Positions 1 through 14,135 are shown, counted from the first letter of the stretch. The stretch: DNA of 64,000 bases from Mixophyes australis (GCA_036250195.1 JAVHZZ010000011.1:49126811-49190810), one strand, 5' to 3'. Made by a program: numbers and translations. The notes: a model not told the origin generated them from the letters alone.

Positions 1-455
1 TTCTTATTTTTTATCGTATTTTTATTCTTATTTTCATTCTTATTTTTCATCTTAATTTTATACTTATTTTTTATCTTATTTTTATTCTTATTTTTTATCG
101 TATTTTTATTCTTATTTTTCATCTTATTTTTATACTTATTTTTCATCTGATTTTTCATTTTATTTTTCATCTTATTTTTATACTTATTTTTTCATCTTAT
201 TTTTTATCTTATTTTTTATCTTATTTTTCATCTTATTTTTAATCTTTTTTTTATTCTTATTTTTCATCTTATTTTTATACTTATTTTTCATCTTATTTTT
301 ATACTTATTTTTCATCTTAATTTTTATCTTATTTTTATATTTATTGTTCATCTTATTTTTATTCTTTTTTTATCGTGTTTTTATTATTATTATTCTTATT
401 TTTATTCTTATTTTTCATCTTATTTTAATACTTATATTTTCATCTTATTTTTCAT
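1..455. repeat. AT-rich simple repeat, TTATTTTTCATC-like units
   Basis: A long run of imperfect 10-12 base units of the form cttatttttcat or cttatttttata fills the first 450 bases and stops abruptly near 455. It is low-complexity satellite-like DNA with no coding content. The array probably continues to the left of the window. Confidence 0.95.
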
Positions 456-462
456 CTTTTTT

Positions 463-747
463 TTAGTCTGAGCCTTGTCTTGAAACTGCAGGTGGGGTAT
501 GGAATGTTAGCTCTTTTCCATTTTTAGACAAATCACCACATTTATCAGGAAGTTTCCTCTTAATCCTGCTCTTTACATCAAGATTTGATGTTTTCTTTGA
601 GATTGAATTTGAGAAATAGTGTTTGGATTTTGAGGATGCTTTCGTCAGCTTTTTTCCCACATTACCTTTTTTACTAGTAGAGGTTATAACAGTAGTACTA
701 CTGACAGTATAGGTACTGGGCTGCTCCTGATCTGTACAGTGATCCAT
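463..747 (-). other. Unrecognised 94-codon ORF, Ser/Lys/Thr-rich, possible terminal exon
   Basis: An open frame starts at ATG 747 and stops at 463-465. Its protein is rich in Ser, Thr and Lys, with basic patches (KKGNVGKK, RIKRKLPDK) and a TPP motif near the end, which looks more like a disordered nuclear-protein tail than random translation of AT-rich DNA. A stop codon lies 12 bases upstream of the ATG, so if it is a real exon it would enter through an acceptor inside the frame, for example after the acag at about 727-730 (minus strand). I do not recognise the protein. It could be the last exon of an unrelated minus-strand gene, part of a transposon, or chance. Confidence 0.25.
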
Positions 748-1654
748 GCAGTAACACTACTTAAACAGATTGGACTACTTGTAGATGCTACCACCACACC
801 AGAAAAAATGCCAATGAGATAGGGAAAGGAAAGAAATGATCTTACAATTCTTATGACACTGCTCCACAATATACTTCCAACAAACAACGTTTATACTTTA
901 CTGGGGGGCTGTGCTGCTTTCAGTCAAAGACAAGAACACCTTCTTTACTTTTTTTGGTGTGTGCAGTTGTGTGCTGACCCTCACACACAAACAACACTTT
1001 TAAATTTAGATTTTACTGAATGTCCCTTTCAAAATAGTTGCTGATGAACGTCACCTGCACACACCCTTTTTCTAATATGGATGTCACTGAATGGACCTTT
1101 CAAAACTGACAAGAATTGAAAAATACTTGAAAAGTTTAGAATATAATAATCTATAAAGTCTTTTTTGGGGTGTGCAACTGCTTCTGAATCTCACATGCAA
1201 ACACCCAGTTTTGTTCAAAAACATATCAGTTGTCACTGCACCACACAAGATTACTTTCACTAGAAACATTATAAATAAATCTATTTGTTTTTTGGATTCT
1301 GCTGCTAATATTCAGACAGCAAAAGCACACTGTTTTTCTTCAATAAATAAATATACTACTTATTACAGAATGATATCTATGTAACTCAGTCTGCATATAC
1401 TTAAATAATTTAAACAAATTTCACTGGCGCTTCACTTCCAAATGCAGCCTAATAGTTTTCAAATGTAAACATACACCAGTTTACTATCACTTATATATCA
1501 CAATAATAAATGAAAACCCTAGAAGCGCAAATGTAATCTCATAAAGAGAATACTTATATTTTTGTATATTGATGTCTTCAAGATGTCAATATATCTCTGA
1601 TGAAGCAGGTCGCTCAATATGGTCAGAACCACATAAAAGGAAAAAATATATAGA
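748..1654. other. Intergenic, no gene seen; diverged tandem duplication
   Basis: AT-rich intergenic DNA. The stretch near 950-1080 (ggtgtgtgcagttgtgtg...) is repeated in diverged form near 1090-1220 (ggtgtgcaactgcttctg...), with the phrase tgaatg.(a/c)cctttcaaaa occurring twice. No convincing coding sequence was found. Confidence 0.5.
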
Positions 1655-4132
1655 ATAGTGTAATACTGTAAGGAGTATAACAATCTGTACAAAAATAATC
1701 ATGTAAATAATTCATTCAATGTCCGTAAATAAAATATGATAATCCAAAATCTTGCCCCCCAATGCCAGGGTACTCACAAGACAGTAATAGAGTGTTAGCC
1801 TTTAAATCAAGTCTTTCAAACTTTGTCCTTCTACTCCAATGTTTCACAATATCAGATTGTGGTCTCCAGTAAATATAAAAGAAAAGAAAAGGTATCTAGC
1901 ATAATACCGTTTATTGTATAAAATCCAACAGTTAAAAACAAATATGGGTAGACTCACATTTAAATATATTAATGGATTTCACCCCTGATGTCTCCTCTCG
2001 GCTCCGAGCACTCGCTGATCGACATGACTTCCTCTTATTTGAGGATCGGAAATTTGCTGATGTTGGGAACACTGTGAAATCATAGTACCAGGGTGGTATC
2101 TACAGATACAGATATCTACAGATACCACCCTGACATACTGAAAATCAAGATCAAGCGAGCATTTGCCCTTCTGCCGTAAGAAGCAGTGTTACGACTCTGC
2201 CTATATTTTGTATGTGGCAGCAGTACCTCAAATCCACCAGAGGTGCTGCTGTTCTGCCCCTGAACTTTCCACTATGACTGTAGGAGTAAATCTCCTTTTC
2301 TGATTAGAACTGCACCTTACTCACAGCTTCTAATACCTGCCTCAATCTGTGTTCTGTGCAGTTCATAATTTTTACCTGGCTGCTGCTTGTCTCCTGTTTA
2401 TCCCTGTTCCAGTTTTGCTTTGCTGCTGTCTGACCTCCAGTTGTGACCCTCTGCCTGATTCCCGGACCCTGATTGTTTGCCTGTTGCCCTGACCTCTGCT
2501 TGATTACTGGACTATGCTTATTTGCTTGTGACCCTGACCTCTGCTTGGCTATTAGATTCTGCTTAAACTCTTGTTGCCCTGACCTCTGCTTGGTCACTGG
2601 ACTCAGCTAGTCTGTCTGCTTCCCTGGACTGCCTTGTGCCTCTGACAATCTGGAATCCTGACCCCTGACTCCTTAGTCTGGAGCCTCGTGCCTCCTGGCA
2701 ATTGGGTAACTCACTATACTTGTCCCTGCATTTAAACTGTATTTGTCATTGCTTGGAACCTGTTGCTTCTGTGGACTATTCCTGCCATTCATCACACCTG
2801 TTCATAATTGTGTTTTTAAGTATACCTGTTTGTTCTGCTACCTGAAATCTGCATATTCCACGATCTCAATCCTTCTTTACATATTTTGCCTAATTGAAGA
2901 CACTTATTTTTTTTACTGATATTGCCGTGTCCTGAATTCACTAGGAATCATAACAAGCAGATAATATATACACTCCTACCAGAGATGATACAATCACAAC
3001 TTTATAAAAGTTTTCTCTCCATGGTATAGGATATGATGTTTCTACCTGATTTTTTTGTAGGATATGAGATCGTTTTGGGGATTACCCCATATTGATCTAG
3101 TCTATTTATAATGTGTCTTAATTGATAAGTAAAGATGTACCGAATTATAGTGAGTTTTGATTGAACTTATTTACATTCGATATAGATTGGATTGGTTTGT
3201 TATAACAACAGAAACCCTCGATTTCAATGTGATGGCGTCAACTATGTTTATTAATCATAACCTAGCAACCGAGAAGAGAGATAATAGGACACTATATAAA
3301 CACCCCGATTACTGCTTGTTACCTAAATGGAACCGGAAGTGAAGTTGTGGGACCTGAACCGGAAGTGACGTCACATAAAGAAACCGGAAATCGGGATGCG
3401 TTTCAACATGTGTTCCACCATCGGAAAAAATGACTTCCTGTTTATTGCAAAAATGTAGTTATTTGATTTTTATTTGTAACGATGGTCGAATGGGATGTGT
3501 TCAAAGAACTGGCTTATTTTTAGGTAGGACACTATATATTTTACATGGGAATTTACCCCATTCTGTACATCCTCAGCCTATTTGCTAGGGGCAATATTTA
3601 AGGAAGTGAGTTTAAGGCTCTCTATGCACCTTGAAAAGACTTCTTTAATTGAAACATGTTGGAGCAAGAGAGCTAAATACCTATTACATTACACCCTTCT
3701 ATTTTTACCACCTTGGATGTGAGGAGGTTCCAGTTGCTTGGACTGATCCCAGGGCCATTGTGATTATATCTTTGAATACTGCTGAACACCTATATCATCT
3801 CTGGTGCTTCTCACTTTTAATTGTTAAATGTGAGTCTACCCATATGTTTTTAACATTGGATTTTATACAATAAATAAATGGTATTATGCTAGATACCTTT
3901 TATTTTATTTTATATTTACTGGAGACCACAATTTGATATTGTGAAACATTGGAGTAGAGGGATGAAGTTTGAAAGACTTGATTTAAAGGCTAACACTCTA
4001 CTACTGTCTTGTGAGTACCCTGACATTGGGGGACAAGGTTTTGGATTATCATATTTACTTCATGGACATTGAATTAATTATTTACATGATTCTTTTTGTT
4101 CAGATTGTTATACTCCTTACAGTATTACACTA
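1655..4132. mobile_element. Foldback element with ~310 bp inverted arms, possibly Penelope-like
   Basis: The left arm (1655-1964) is the diverged reverse complement of the right arm (3826-4132). Both share outer ends reading tagtgtaatactgta / tacagtattacacta and inner ends gggtagactcacattta / taaatgtgagtctaccc. The interior carries ccggaagtg boxes and a cttgaaaagac...ttgaaacatgttgg module near 3630-3665, which resembles the gaaacgcgttg module of the Penelope-like element at 53.9 kb. A solo LTR has inserted at 2187-2955. No reverse transcriptase frame survives, so the Penelope assignment is an inference; the inverted repeat itself is seen directly. Confidence 0.6.
2187..2955. mobile_element. 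Solo LTR (769 bp) with 5-bp TSD agcag
   Basis: The segment begins TGTTACGACT and ends AATCATAACA, so its ends form the inverted TGTTA/TAACA of an LTR. It is flanked on both sides by agcag (2182-2186 and 2956-2960), a 5-bp target-site duplication typical of Ty3/gypsy integration. The interior contains about four imperfect ~60-bp tandem units built around ccctgacctctgcttg. No internal retrotransposon region is attached, so it arose by LTR-LTR recombination. The open frame at 2304-2597 is just the tandem repeat read on the other strand. Confidence 0.8.
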
Positions 4133-7100
4133 GACATCCCGGGAAAGTATGCTGCCCGGCCGCTCTTATTGTAGTTAAAACACAATCAGAGCAGTTGGGC
4201 AGGACTCTCTGTGTGACACAATGTGCAGCCACAGGCAGCTAACTCTTGCTAGGGGGCGCAATTGCCCCAACCACCCCACCCCCCCCCCCCCCTCCCCCGA
4301 AACTGCCATTGGCTGCCTCTGAGTTACCCAAGCAGGAGATGGAACAGGCACAGAAGCAGATGGTACAGCCTCTAGCTCTGTCTGGAATCAGCAGGTGCCA
4401 CAGGGCCTGCTATCTCCACTTGTCCACTGGTGCACTTGTTCATGAGCGGCACTTGTACATGGAATGAGATTTTTCTCAAGCACAATCAGTGCACAATTAA
4501 TACAAGACTGTGTCCATTGTTAATGTTATATAAGTGTTGGTATTGTAAGATGCAATTTAAGTGATCAGGCAATGTTTAATTTTTTTCAATGTTTTTCTTT
4601 TGCGATAGATTTTCTGACTTCGTTGATAAATCAACTTTTCAAAATGCATTGTTTTCAGTATTGTGTACAATTTTCTGTAATTTGACCACTGTAAGGCACC
4701 ATTTAAAAGCAGTCAGATATCCAATTTACCACAGCCCAGTCAGCAATATAACCTTACAGCAGTTTGACGTTGCAATGCAAATGTGCGGTGATGTCACACA
4801 ATCTATAAGTCCCAGACATCTGGATGTGATTATATGAAACATGGTCATTACTCAGCACTAGGTGTTACTGAGAGCGGGACTGAGTGGGAGTCAAGACTAG
4901 CGATGTGCCGGGCACATTACTAATTATGCATATTTACAAAGAAGTCAATATGTGAATCACATTATTAGAATAAATCATTGCAATGAAAATGTGTATTCTA
5001 GTTCTAATCCTTTTAAATGTAGTTGAAAATGTTTAAATTGTTTTGTCAGTGCACACTGTCATTCAGGTATCCATTAGACATAGGGCATGACCTTTTAAAA
5101 GTTATTAGGCATCTTCTCTGTAAATACATGTCTGGGGTGCTATCATTGTAAGTATACATTCTGTTTATGGATCCTGGATGAGCTATGTTCACACTTATTC
5201 CTGGTTTGCACCTCTTCTCCTGGGTGACTGTTCACTGAAACCCTTAACTTTTGGCCTGATTTTGGTTGCGCTGTTTTGACCTAGTGTCTGGATTCTGATT
5301 TGTTAACCTATGAACAAGCTCATCTGGTGCATGAGCACCGTATGCTATCTGCATCTAGTTAGTAGGCAAACCATGCTATTCTAGTTACAGGTGTTCCTGA
5401 AGGGGACTCAGGACCACTGGAGTGCGGTAAGTAATGCAGATTGGCGCCAAGACCGAGGGGCGCTCCCCACCGCCTGCCATCCCCGCAGCACAAACAAATA
5501 AATAAAAACCCGCCGGCACTCACTTCCCTTTCACTGAGTGTCGGGTGTGACGTCATCACGTCCCAAAACTATAAGTGAGGAGCAGCGCAGAGAACTGCAC
5601 ACGGAGACAACAAGAAGAGAATAAGACAGAAGAGAAGGAAAGTAGGTCATAGAAAACCAAGTAAATAATGGAGGGGACAGCAATGCTGAAAAAGGAGAGA
5701 GGACAGCAATGTGGTTGAGGAGAGGGAGGCAGCATGTGAAGGAGGAAAGGGGAGCAGCGTGTGATGAAGAAGGGTGCGAAGTGTGACGAAGGAGGAGGCA
5801 CAACCAAACTAATTTGCCAAAAATGTAAAATCTTATTGCAAAGAATACATATTGTTCATTTATATTATTCATTTAGCAATTTGTTTGCTGTTGAATGTAT
5901 TTATTTGTATTACATTATTATGATTTGTATTAAAAGAAAAAGCACTATTGAATGAACAAATAAATTTATAAAAGAGGACACAAATTTATATTTTGCAGGA
6001 GGGTCACCCGACATGCTAGCACCGCCCATTGTTACTGTTCGAATTCAATGCAGTGAAAGGGTTATTATTTAATTGTAAGGAAACATCAGTGTTTAGAACT
6101 AATGTCAATTAAGGAAACACACGTGTGTGCATTCAGATGTGAATTAGAAAATACAAAATACGCATGTAGTGCAAAAAGGTGCAATTGCTCCAAAAACAAG
6201 AAGAGGGCCAAAAAAGACCCCTCAATTATGTTTATGTGAGATTTGCGTTTCGTAATTGAATTCCTACCATATTCACATCAGAATATATTTCTCAGATACA
6301 GTTGGATTAGAATACGGCTGTACAAATGTACAAGTTCTGTGTTCTTTGTAAAACCGCAAGTTGTGTTTGGACTTGACTTAGGTCCTTAATATGTTTAATA
6401 TTATGCAAATGCTTCTGGATTCTAACTTTCAACTGTCTTTTAATTTTCCTCAGTACATAACTGCATTTAATAAGACATATTATGTATCGTTAATAAGTTA
6501 TTTCTAAAAATCTTTTTTTCCTGAGTTCAGATTGTTCCCAATACTTAATATGAAATGAGCATTTTTTTCTTTAAACCTTAAAAACATTGGGAAAAAGGCA
6601 TTGTTTTTCCACCTTAATAAAGGACAACTATTGAATGGACATATCACAGTTGGCATTAACATCTTTGTACTCACCATACCCATTTAATTTGCTTCCAGCA
6701 TAATATCCCAAAAAAATACTTTGCTATTGTCCACTTCTGACGTAAAAGTCAAATTAGAATCATTTAGATTTAAGTTTTCAACAAAGGCTTTAATCCCAAC
6801 CTCAGACCCATCCCCGATAAATAGGAGGTTGTGTACTTCTCTCCTATATATCTTTTTTTTTCAAGTCCATCAAGCCAGGCCTATAAATATGATCTTCTGC
6901 CCGATCTCCCATAAAAACACTGTCATAGGGGGGGGCAATTATTTTATTAATTAAAAATAATTTACTACGCATAAGTGGCCTTTTTCTCGGGTATGCAGTT
7001 AGGGGTATCTTTTAGAACCACTAGAAGATGAGATGAAAGATTATAAGCTTCAAAATATTTGGATATTGAGGAAAGAAGACCATGGATTACAAATAAGCCA

Positions 7101-7345
7101 GTTGTTTCTGAAACTTATATACGCATATTTGCATTAAGTTATTTGAATTACAAAGAAAAAATTACATATGCACTCTCTTGTTCTCTTGTCTGGTTAATGT
7201 ATTTCTTTAAGTACCTAGGTGGCTGGGGACCTTCTGAGAAATAAGTGGTTGAGGCTGCTGGTTCTATGTTATATATAACTGTCTTTAACCCACCTTAGTT
7301 AACAGAATCAAAGTCAATAACAGAAAACGAATGAAGAATAATCCT
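4133..7345. other. Intergenic downstream of REXO2; no gene seen
   Basis: This stretch holds a C-rich run at about 4261-4298 and a purine-rich degenerate minisatellite at about 5590-5780 (units like gagaggacagcaatgtg). A GC-rich patch with a palindromic tgacgtca occurs at 5549-5556. Several ORFs here overlap each other on both strands, have no recognisable domain, and look like chance or repeat translation. Confidence 0.45.
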
Positions 7346-7635
7346 GCACTGTCTCCAATTTTATTTTGCATTTTATTGGCAATGACAAATAACATCAAAA
7401 ATAAGCAACTTAGCTAACTGTGTAAAACTTGATTTAAACCCATGCTTGCTTACAAAGCGGGCAATTCTTCCAGGAGGTATTCCGTAGCGGTGTAAAGATC
7501 ACCAACAAAATAATCACCAGCTGTACTGGTCTTAACAATAATTACACCTGGACATGTATAGGAACAACGGTGAGCATTTACACATGTAAATATGTGTTAG
7601 TGGCAAGCTCAGATCTGCTGAATTTTTTCATCATT
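7345..7635 (-). other. REXO2: REXO2 3' UTR with paired polyadenylation signals
   Basis: Downstream of the REXO2 stop, two AATAAA hexamers occur on the minus strand at 7372-7377 and 7360-7365, about 260-275 nt past the stop. Cleavage would be expected around 7340-7350, giving a short 3' UTR of about 290 nt. The signals are seen; the cleavage point is inferred. Confidence 0.55.
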
Positions 7636-7723
7636 TCATTTCTTCGCATCAGTGGTCTTCTTAAAAATGTTCTCTCTATAAAACTGCAGCTCCTTGATGC
7701 TTTCGCTGATATCATCCAGAGCT
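7636..7723 (-). CDS. REXO2: REXO2 exon 7 (last coding exon, ExoIII motif)
   Basis: Begins with the last base of Arg193 after the acceptor tgtttttcag and ends at TGA 7636-7638. It encodes [20 protein letters not shown] and a short Lys-rich tail. Asp196 completes the DEDDh site. The TGA falls where I recall mammalian proteins continuing with roughly a dozen charged residues, so the tail is short here. Confidence 0.95.
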
Positions 7724-10700
7724 CTGAAAAACAAATGATAAAATATTACTATATAGTAATAAAAGGCAGAATTATTTTGGATAGGGGCACGATGGAAAAT
7801 CATTGGTGCTGAAATTACCAATGTCAGCAGCACATATTCAATAAGTAGCGGTATTTGTCTTGATCAATGTATGCTCCTGCGTAATTAAATCAACACTGTG
7901 AATAGGTCCACTCCTACTAGATAAAGTAAAAGAGGTAAGTACTTATTCTCTAGTGTTCAATTTATACTTCTGGTACCTGCCCAGTTTCATGGTATTATGT
8001 TGATAGAGGTTCACATTGTTAAATTGTTTGCATGGTCAACAAAAACAAAATGTTTAATCAAATTTAGCCTATTTTATATGGACTAGCTTTTTAACCAGAA
8101 AAAAAGCAAAATAAAACTTCAGTAAAGCAGCTGGCAATTTATCTTCCCTGGAGAAAAAAATCCTTTCTGACCCCTTTACATTGCAACCAGAATAATTCCC
8201 TGGATCAACCACACTAAATAATACATTAAATGTTCATGGCTGGAGAGCTCGTTGCTTAGTAGAAAAGCATCCAATTCATTTTTAAATCCATGTATGAACT
8301 TACCGCCACCAACTTCCTAGGCAAAGAATTCCATTGTCTGATTACCCTTACAGTGAAGAACCCCCTTTCTATGTATGAAAAAGTTTCTTCTTCTTGTCAT
8401 CTGCACAGTCCTAGTTATCAAAAGCTCATTAAACAAAGGATTGTCTTGAACATAAGTTATACGAATTAGGAAACCTCTAAGATGCACTTTACCCACTTTA
8501 ACAAATAAGCTTGCCTGTTTTTGAACCATCTCAAGTTCTAATATGTCCTCCTTTTAAACAGGTGACCAAAACTGTTCCCCATATTCCATATGTGGTATAA
8601 CAAGTGACTAGGCAGTGCTAAAATTATGTCTGCATCCCATGTATTTGTTCCTCTTTTTAAGAATCCCAAAATGTGATTAGCTCTTGTTGCTGTTGTCTGG
8701 CACTGCATGCAATTTACTATATACTAGTATTTCTAAATCCTTTTCTAAAGCAGATTTCCCATCAAAACATATTATTCAGCAGTTTTTCCTGCATCTGGAC
8801 CACTATTCCAAAGAATGTATTTAATAGGCCAGCTCACTTTTTATCACCCACAATCTTCTGTCTACATTTTAGTGTTTTTACTATGATTATTTTTTATTTT
8901 TTTTTACCATTTGTGTGCTTAAAAAATTATAAGATTTTATGTGCTTTATTCAGAAACTTTTTGGTGGTGGGAAAAAAATCTGTGCTGCTTCGGTATGGTC
9001 CCTACTGCTTAAAAAATAGTAGTTTAATCGTATACTAGCCCTCTACCGTTCTCCGTCAGCTACTGTTTTCGCTAATGGTCTGACCTTGATGCCCTTTTTG
9101 ATCACGAACGACACTCGTCAGGGATGCCCCCTCTCCCCACTGATATTTGCTCTCGTTATTGAGGCATTGGCCGCTAGAATTCGAAACAATCATGAGATAT
9201 CTGGCATACAGGTGGGCCCCTCTACCCACAAGATTGCCCTGTACGCGGACGATGTCCTGCTCACTATTTCTAACCCCAAAACGTCGGTTCCCTCCCTCCT
9301 AGATGAGCTAGACCTCTATGGCTATTTCTCGGGCTACAAGATTAATCCAGATAAGACGGAGGTTCTAGATTTTAATATATCGGTTACAAACAAGCTATCA
9401 TTAGAACGCTCATACCCTTTTCAATGGGGTCGCCACAAAATTAAATATTTGGGTGTTTTCATCACAAAGCACTATCGACATCTTTTTCAAGCCAATTTTC
9501 CTCACCTACTCGATCAAGTTAAAACAGACCTTACATCGTGGTCACAGCTTTACATCTCCTGGCTTGGACGCGTCAAAATGAATATCCTCCCAGGCTGCTC
9601 CACTTCTTTTAGACTCTTCCCATCCGCATCCCGCCATATGTTTTTAAATTTCTGCAATTCCATGTCTCCATATTTGTCTGGTCGGGCAGACGATCCCGGG
9701 TCCGACTTAAGGTTCTTCAGAGGTCCACGCAGGGGGGAGGTCTGGGGATCCCTGATTTTCGAAGATATTACCTCTCCGCCCAACTCGCTCAGTGTGTCCT
9801 GTGGTCCGGTCCGACGGAAGCCAGGGCATGGTCTAAAATTGAGGCAGAGGGTCTGGGATTGCTTTCTTTATCCTCTCTCCTATGGGTCCCAAGGCCTCGT
9901 CGCCCTAAACGATTGTTATCTTACCCAATAGTTTCACACACATTATCCATCTGGGACTCAACATCCCAAAAATTTGCCTCGTCTCCCCATCCCTCTCCGG
10001 TTGTTCTGCTATTCAACTCTCCGTAATTTCCCCCGAACTGCATCATAGCTCATTCCAGCCATGGTACTCGCGGGGAGTCATTTACCTCAATCATTTATCC
10101 ACCTCTGTAACTTTTCCTCAGTTTTCTGAATTTCAATCGCAGATCCACATTCCCTCAAAGCACTTTTATCAGTTTTTGCAACTTCGCCATTTCCACAGTG
10201 TTACTAAAGATCTCCTGCTAGCCCAACCTCTCTCCACCTTTGAAGCCATCTGTCTACGCCAATCTTCAACTAAAGGTCTAATATCAACGCTTTACCACGA
10301 ACTTGCTTCCTCTTCTCTTAGACCCCCCCATGAACTAACCTGGGAACGGGACCTTGGTGAAGAGCTACTGGAAGAGGAATGGTCTGAAATTTATGAGAAC
10401 GCCGTAGTTCCATCTGCGTTAGAATTAAAGAGAACGTATATAAGGTGCTATATCGACGGTACTATGTGCCGTCGCATCTTCGCAAAATCCTTCCTGATTC
10501 TTCTGATCGGTGTTGGCGAGGGTGCTCCCATGAAGGCACATTTCTCCACACATGGTGGTCGTGCCCAAAATTGACAGGCTTCTGGATCCAGATAAGAGGT
10601 CTGATTAACTCAATTCTCCAGGTGGATATTCCCCTGGAGCCCAAATTCTTTCTTCTTCCTATGGGGGCTCCCACGGCAACCCGACACCAGAATAAATTGA

Positions 10701-13700
10701 TCAGGCATATTATTTCGGCAGCTACCTGCCAAATAGCGGGAGACGGCGCTCGCAATCCCCTCCTTCCATGCAGTCCATAATCAACAGAATTTGGCGGATT
10801 GAACGGATGGAATACATGACCAGTATTATCCGGAATTCCTCTAGAGCCTTCTCCAAGGTTTGGGACCCATGGTTATCCTTCTTGCAGGCGTGCCCACCCT
10901 TTACTTAACTCAGCTTTAAAACCTCATATCCCTCTTGGTTCTTTTTCCAACTAACAATGGATCTAGTCACTTCTTCCCTTCTCTCCTCTTCTCTCTCATT
11001 TCTTTTTCCTTTCTTCCTCTATGTATTCTCTTTCTTTCTTCCTCTTTCTATAAAAACCGTAGGTCATCTGTTACTACTAAAAATGTTTGATTGATTGACT
11101 TAGTGACTTCACATGATCTATGCTGGTTGTTGATATTGTTACTTCCTGACTACTTTTGTTATCAGTATGCACTGTGTCATTCATTCTCTGTTGTTATCAC
11201 GACCTTGCAAAATAAAACTTTTAAAAAAATAAATAAAAAAAAATAGTAGTTTAATCAAAGGAAATAGAAATTAATGAAAGTGCATGGGATACTTTGTATG
11301 ATGCCGATACCAATTTTTGCATATGTATGTACGGTGTCCAAGACAGGTTTAAGGATGGGTGTTTTCACTTTCAACGCGTTTCATCCGAATGGCATGAAAA
11401 GGACTAGTTTAGTGTAAGAACAATTGTATACTACAGTGCCTGGAGCCATTCATTATTCTCAGTTCAACTATTTGTATTATATGCATAGAGTATAAGCATT
11501 TTTATGCCCCCATTGTATATTTTCATTACCCACTCCCTATTATATATAAAACACATTTTTACATATTAAACCTGTCCCAGACACCCTCATACATATGCAA
11601 AAATTGGTATTCAGGAATTAGTTTATAGGTCTCTAAATTACAAATTTTGCTACTTGCACTTCTAGTTTTAATAATTTAAAAGTTCTTTTTGCACCTTATT
11701 TCTAATACTCTTATTTAGCCTCACTGGTTAATTTTTATTTCTAGAGCTTTTGTTACCATCAAGTACAGGTAGTAGACAATAAAATCGTAAACACAGGACA
11801 CCAAGGGCTTCCAAACAGGTGTCATCCATACATTAATTAAGCAAATAATATCCCACCATTCTCAGTGTCATCCTGAACTGCCGTGGTTGGAAATAATTAT
11901 GGCTAGCATGACTAAGTGGAGACCTCAGTGACTTTTAAAGAGAGGTTGGGGCGTGTTTTTTGTAGTTGCTTCAGTGATCAAAATAATGCAAATTTCTAAC
12001 GCTTCACAAGATACTGTGGCTGAAATGTCAGCCTGAATCTCAACAGGAAAAAACATCATCAGCAAAGAGCAACAATGGGTAAAAGTGTATACTCCAAGAT
12101 TGTGATATTCTAGCATTAATTTAAAGTGCAAGGCAAAATAGGCAAGCTACTGCAGATCAATTGACTGCACATTTAACCTGTGGCATCAGCCACATTTCTG
12201 ACGAACTCACATGCATTTTTTGAGTTCAGTGTTGTAAAGAGCACAGCTAATGAATTACCAAGCATTGGAGGAATGCAACATGGTCAGATGAATCATCCTT
12301 CACCATGTTCCTGAGAAACAGAGGAGTATAGTATGATGTTAACCTAAAGAAGTCTACAGCCCTGAGTGTTTATTTCTAAGAATGAAGGGTTCTGGTTGAT
12401 CCATAATGCTGTGGGATTTTCCTGCCATGGTTTAGGTTATTTCCTTAGAAAACAAGGTCAATGTTAATCGCTACTTAATGGTACTGAGTGACCATTTTCT
12501 CACCATGTTGAACTGTTTCTTCCTAGACAGGAGATGTGCCAGGACCACTGATGTTATTCATATGATACGGAAATTCTATCTAGGTCACCAAATCTGAACC
12601 CAATTAAGTATTTATGGGATATTTTCAGTGACTTTCTTGTTGAAGAATGCTCCTGCAGAATATCAGTCATTAGTAGTCTTAATGCCATCGCACATGCAGG
12701 CCATACTAGATGCATGTGGTGGCCCTACGTCCTTTTAAGCAGGTTATATTAGTGTATCCAGTTTTCTGTTCACTAGCTGTATATCCCTGAACATATATGA
12801 CCCATTTGGTGTCCATGTATTTGTTTGAGAGTGCTATGACAGTCTATAAGCTTTAATGCTTCTCTACGCTGATTAATTTTAACTTTTCTTAAATGCATCA
12901 TTTTTATAACCTTCTTAAGAAAATATCTTAATCACTCAGTGGCCACTTTATTAAGTACACCTTTCTATTACTGGATAGGACTGCCCCTTTGCCCCCAGAA
13001 CAGCCTGAATTATTTGTGGCATGGATTCAACAAGGTGCTCGAAATATTCCTTAGAGATTCTGGTCCATGTTAACATGATAGCATCACGCAGTTGATGCAG
13101 ATTTGACGGCTGCACATTCATAATGCAAATCTCCCGTTCCACCACATCCCAAAGGTGTGCTATTGGATTGAGAACTGGTGACTGCGGAGGCCATTAGAGT
13201 ACACTGAGCTAATTGTCATACTTGTGAAACAAGTTTGAGATGACATGTTCTTTGTGACATAGTGTATTAACCTGCTAGAAGTAACCATTAGAACATAGGT
13301 AGATTGTGGTGATAAAGGAATGCACATGGTCAACAACAATACAAGGTTGTAGCAATTAAAAGGAAGACTAATGTGAGCTAAGAAAAGATTCCCCACACCA
13401 TTACACCACTAGTCTTCACAAGGAAGGATGGATTCATGTTTACGCCAGATTCTGATCCTACCATCTACATGTCACATCAAAAATTGATGTTTGTCAGAAT
13501 AGGAAACATCTTTTAATTACTTCAACAGTCCAGTTTTAGTGATCCTGTGCCCACTATAGCCTCAGTTTCCTGTTCTTTGCCGACAGGAGTGAAACCCAAT
13601 GTGGTCTTCTCTGCTGTAATCCATCCACTACATGGTTCAATGTTCTGTATGTTCAGAGATGCTCTTCTGCATACCACTGTTCTCAAGGTTCTGTGCTCAA

Positions 13701-14055
13701 GGTTACTATCACCTGTCAGCTTGAACCAGTCTGGCCATTCTCCTCTGATCTCTCTCATTAACAAGGCATTTTCACCCACAGAACTACCATTCGTAGAATG
13801 TTTTGTAATTTTGGGCACCATACAATCATAGAAGTAGTTTCGGATATACTCAACCGCATGCCCTACCCCTGTCTGGCACCAATCATTCCACAGTCAAAAG
13901 TCACTTTGATCACATTTTCTTCCCTTCCATTTTGTTCTATCTAAACAGCAAACTGTACCTCTTGATCAAGTCTGCATTCTTATATGCACTGAATCATGTC
14001 ACATTATTAGCTGAATAGATGTTTGCAGGATCAACCAGAGAAAAAGATGATAGAT

Positions 14056-14135
<80 letters not shown>

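Noticed and set aside
5359..5872. Overlapping minus-strand ORFs in purine-rich DNA
   Set aside because: Several frames are open at once because of low complexity; no domain.
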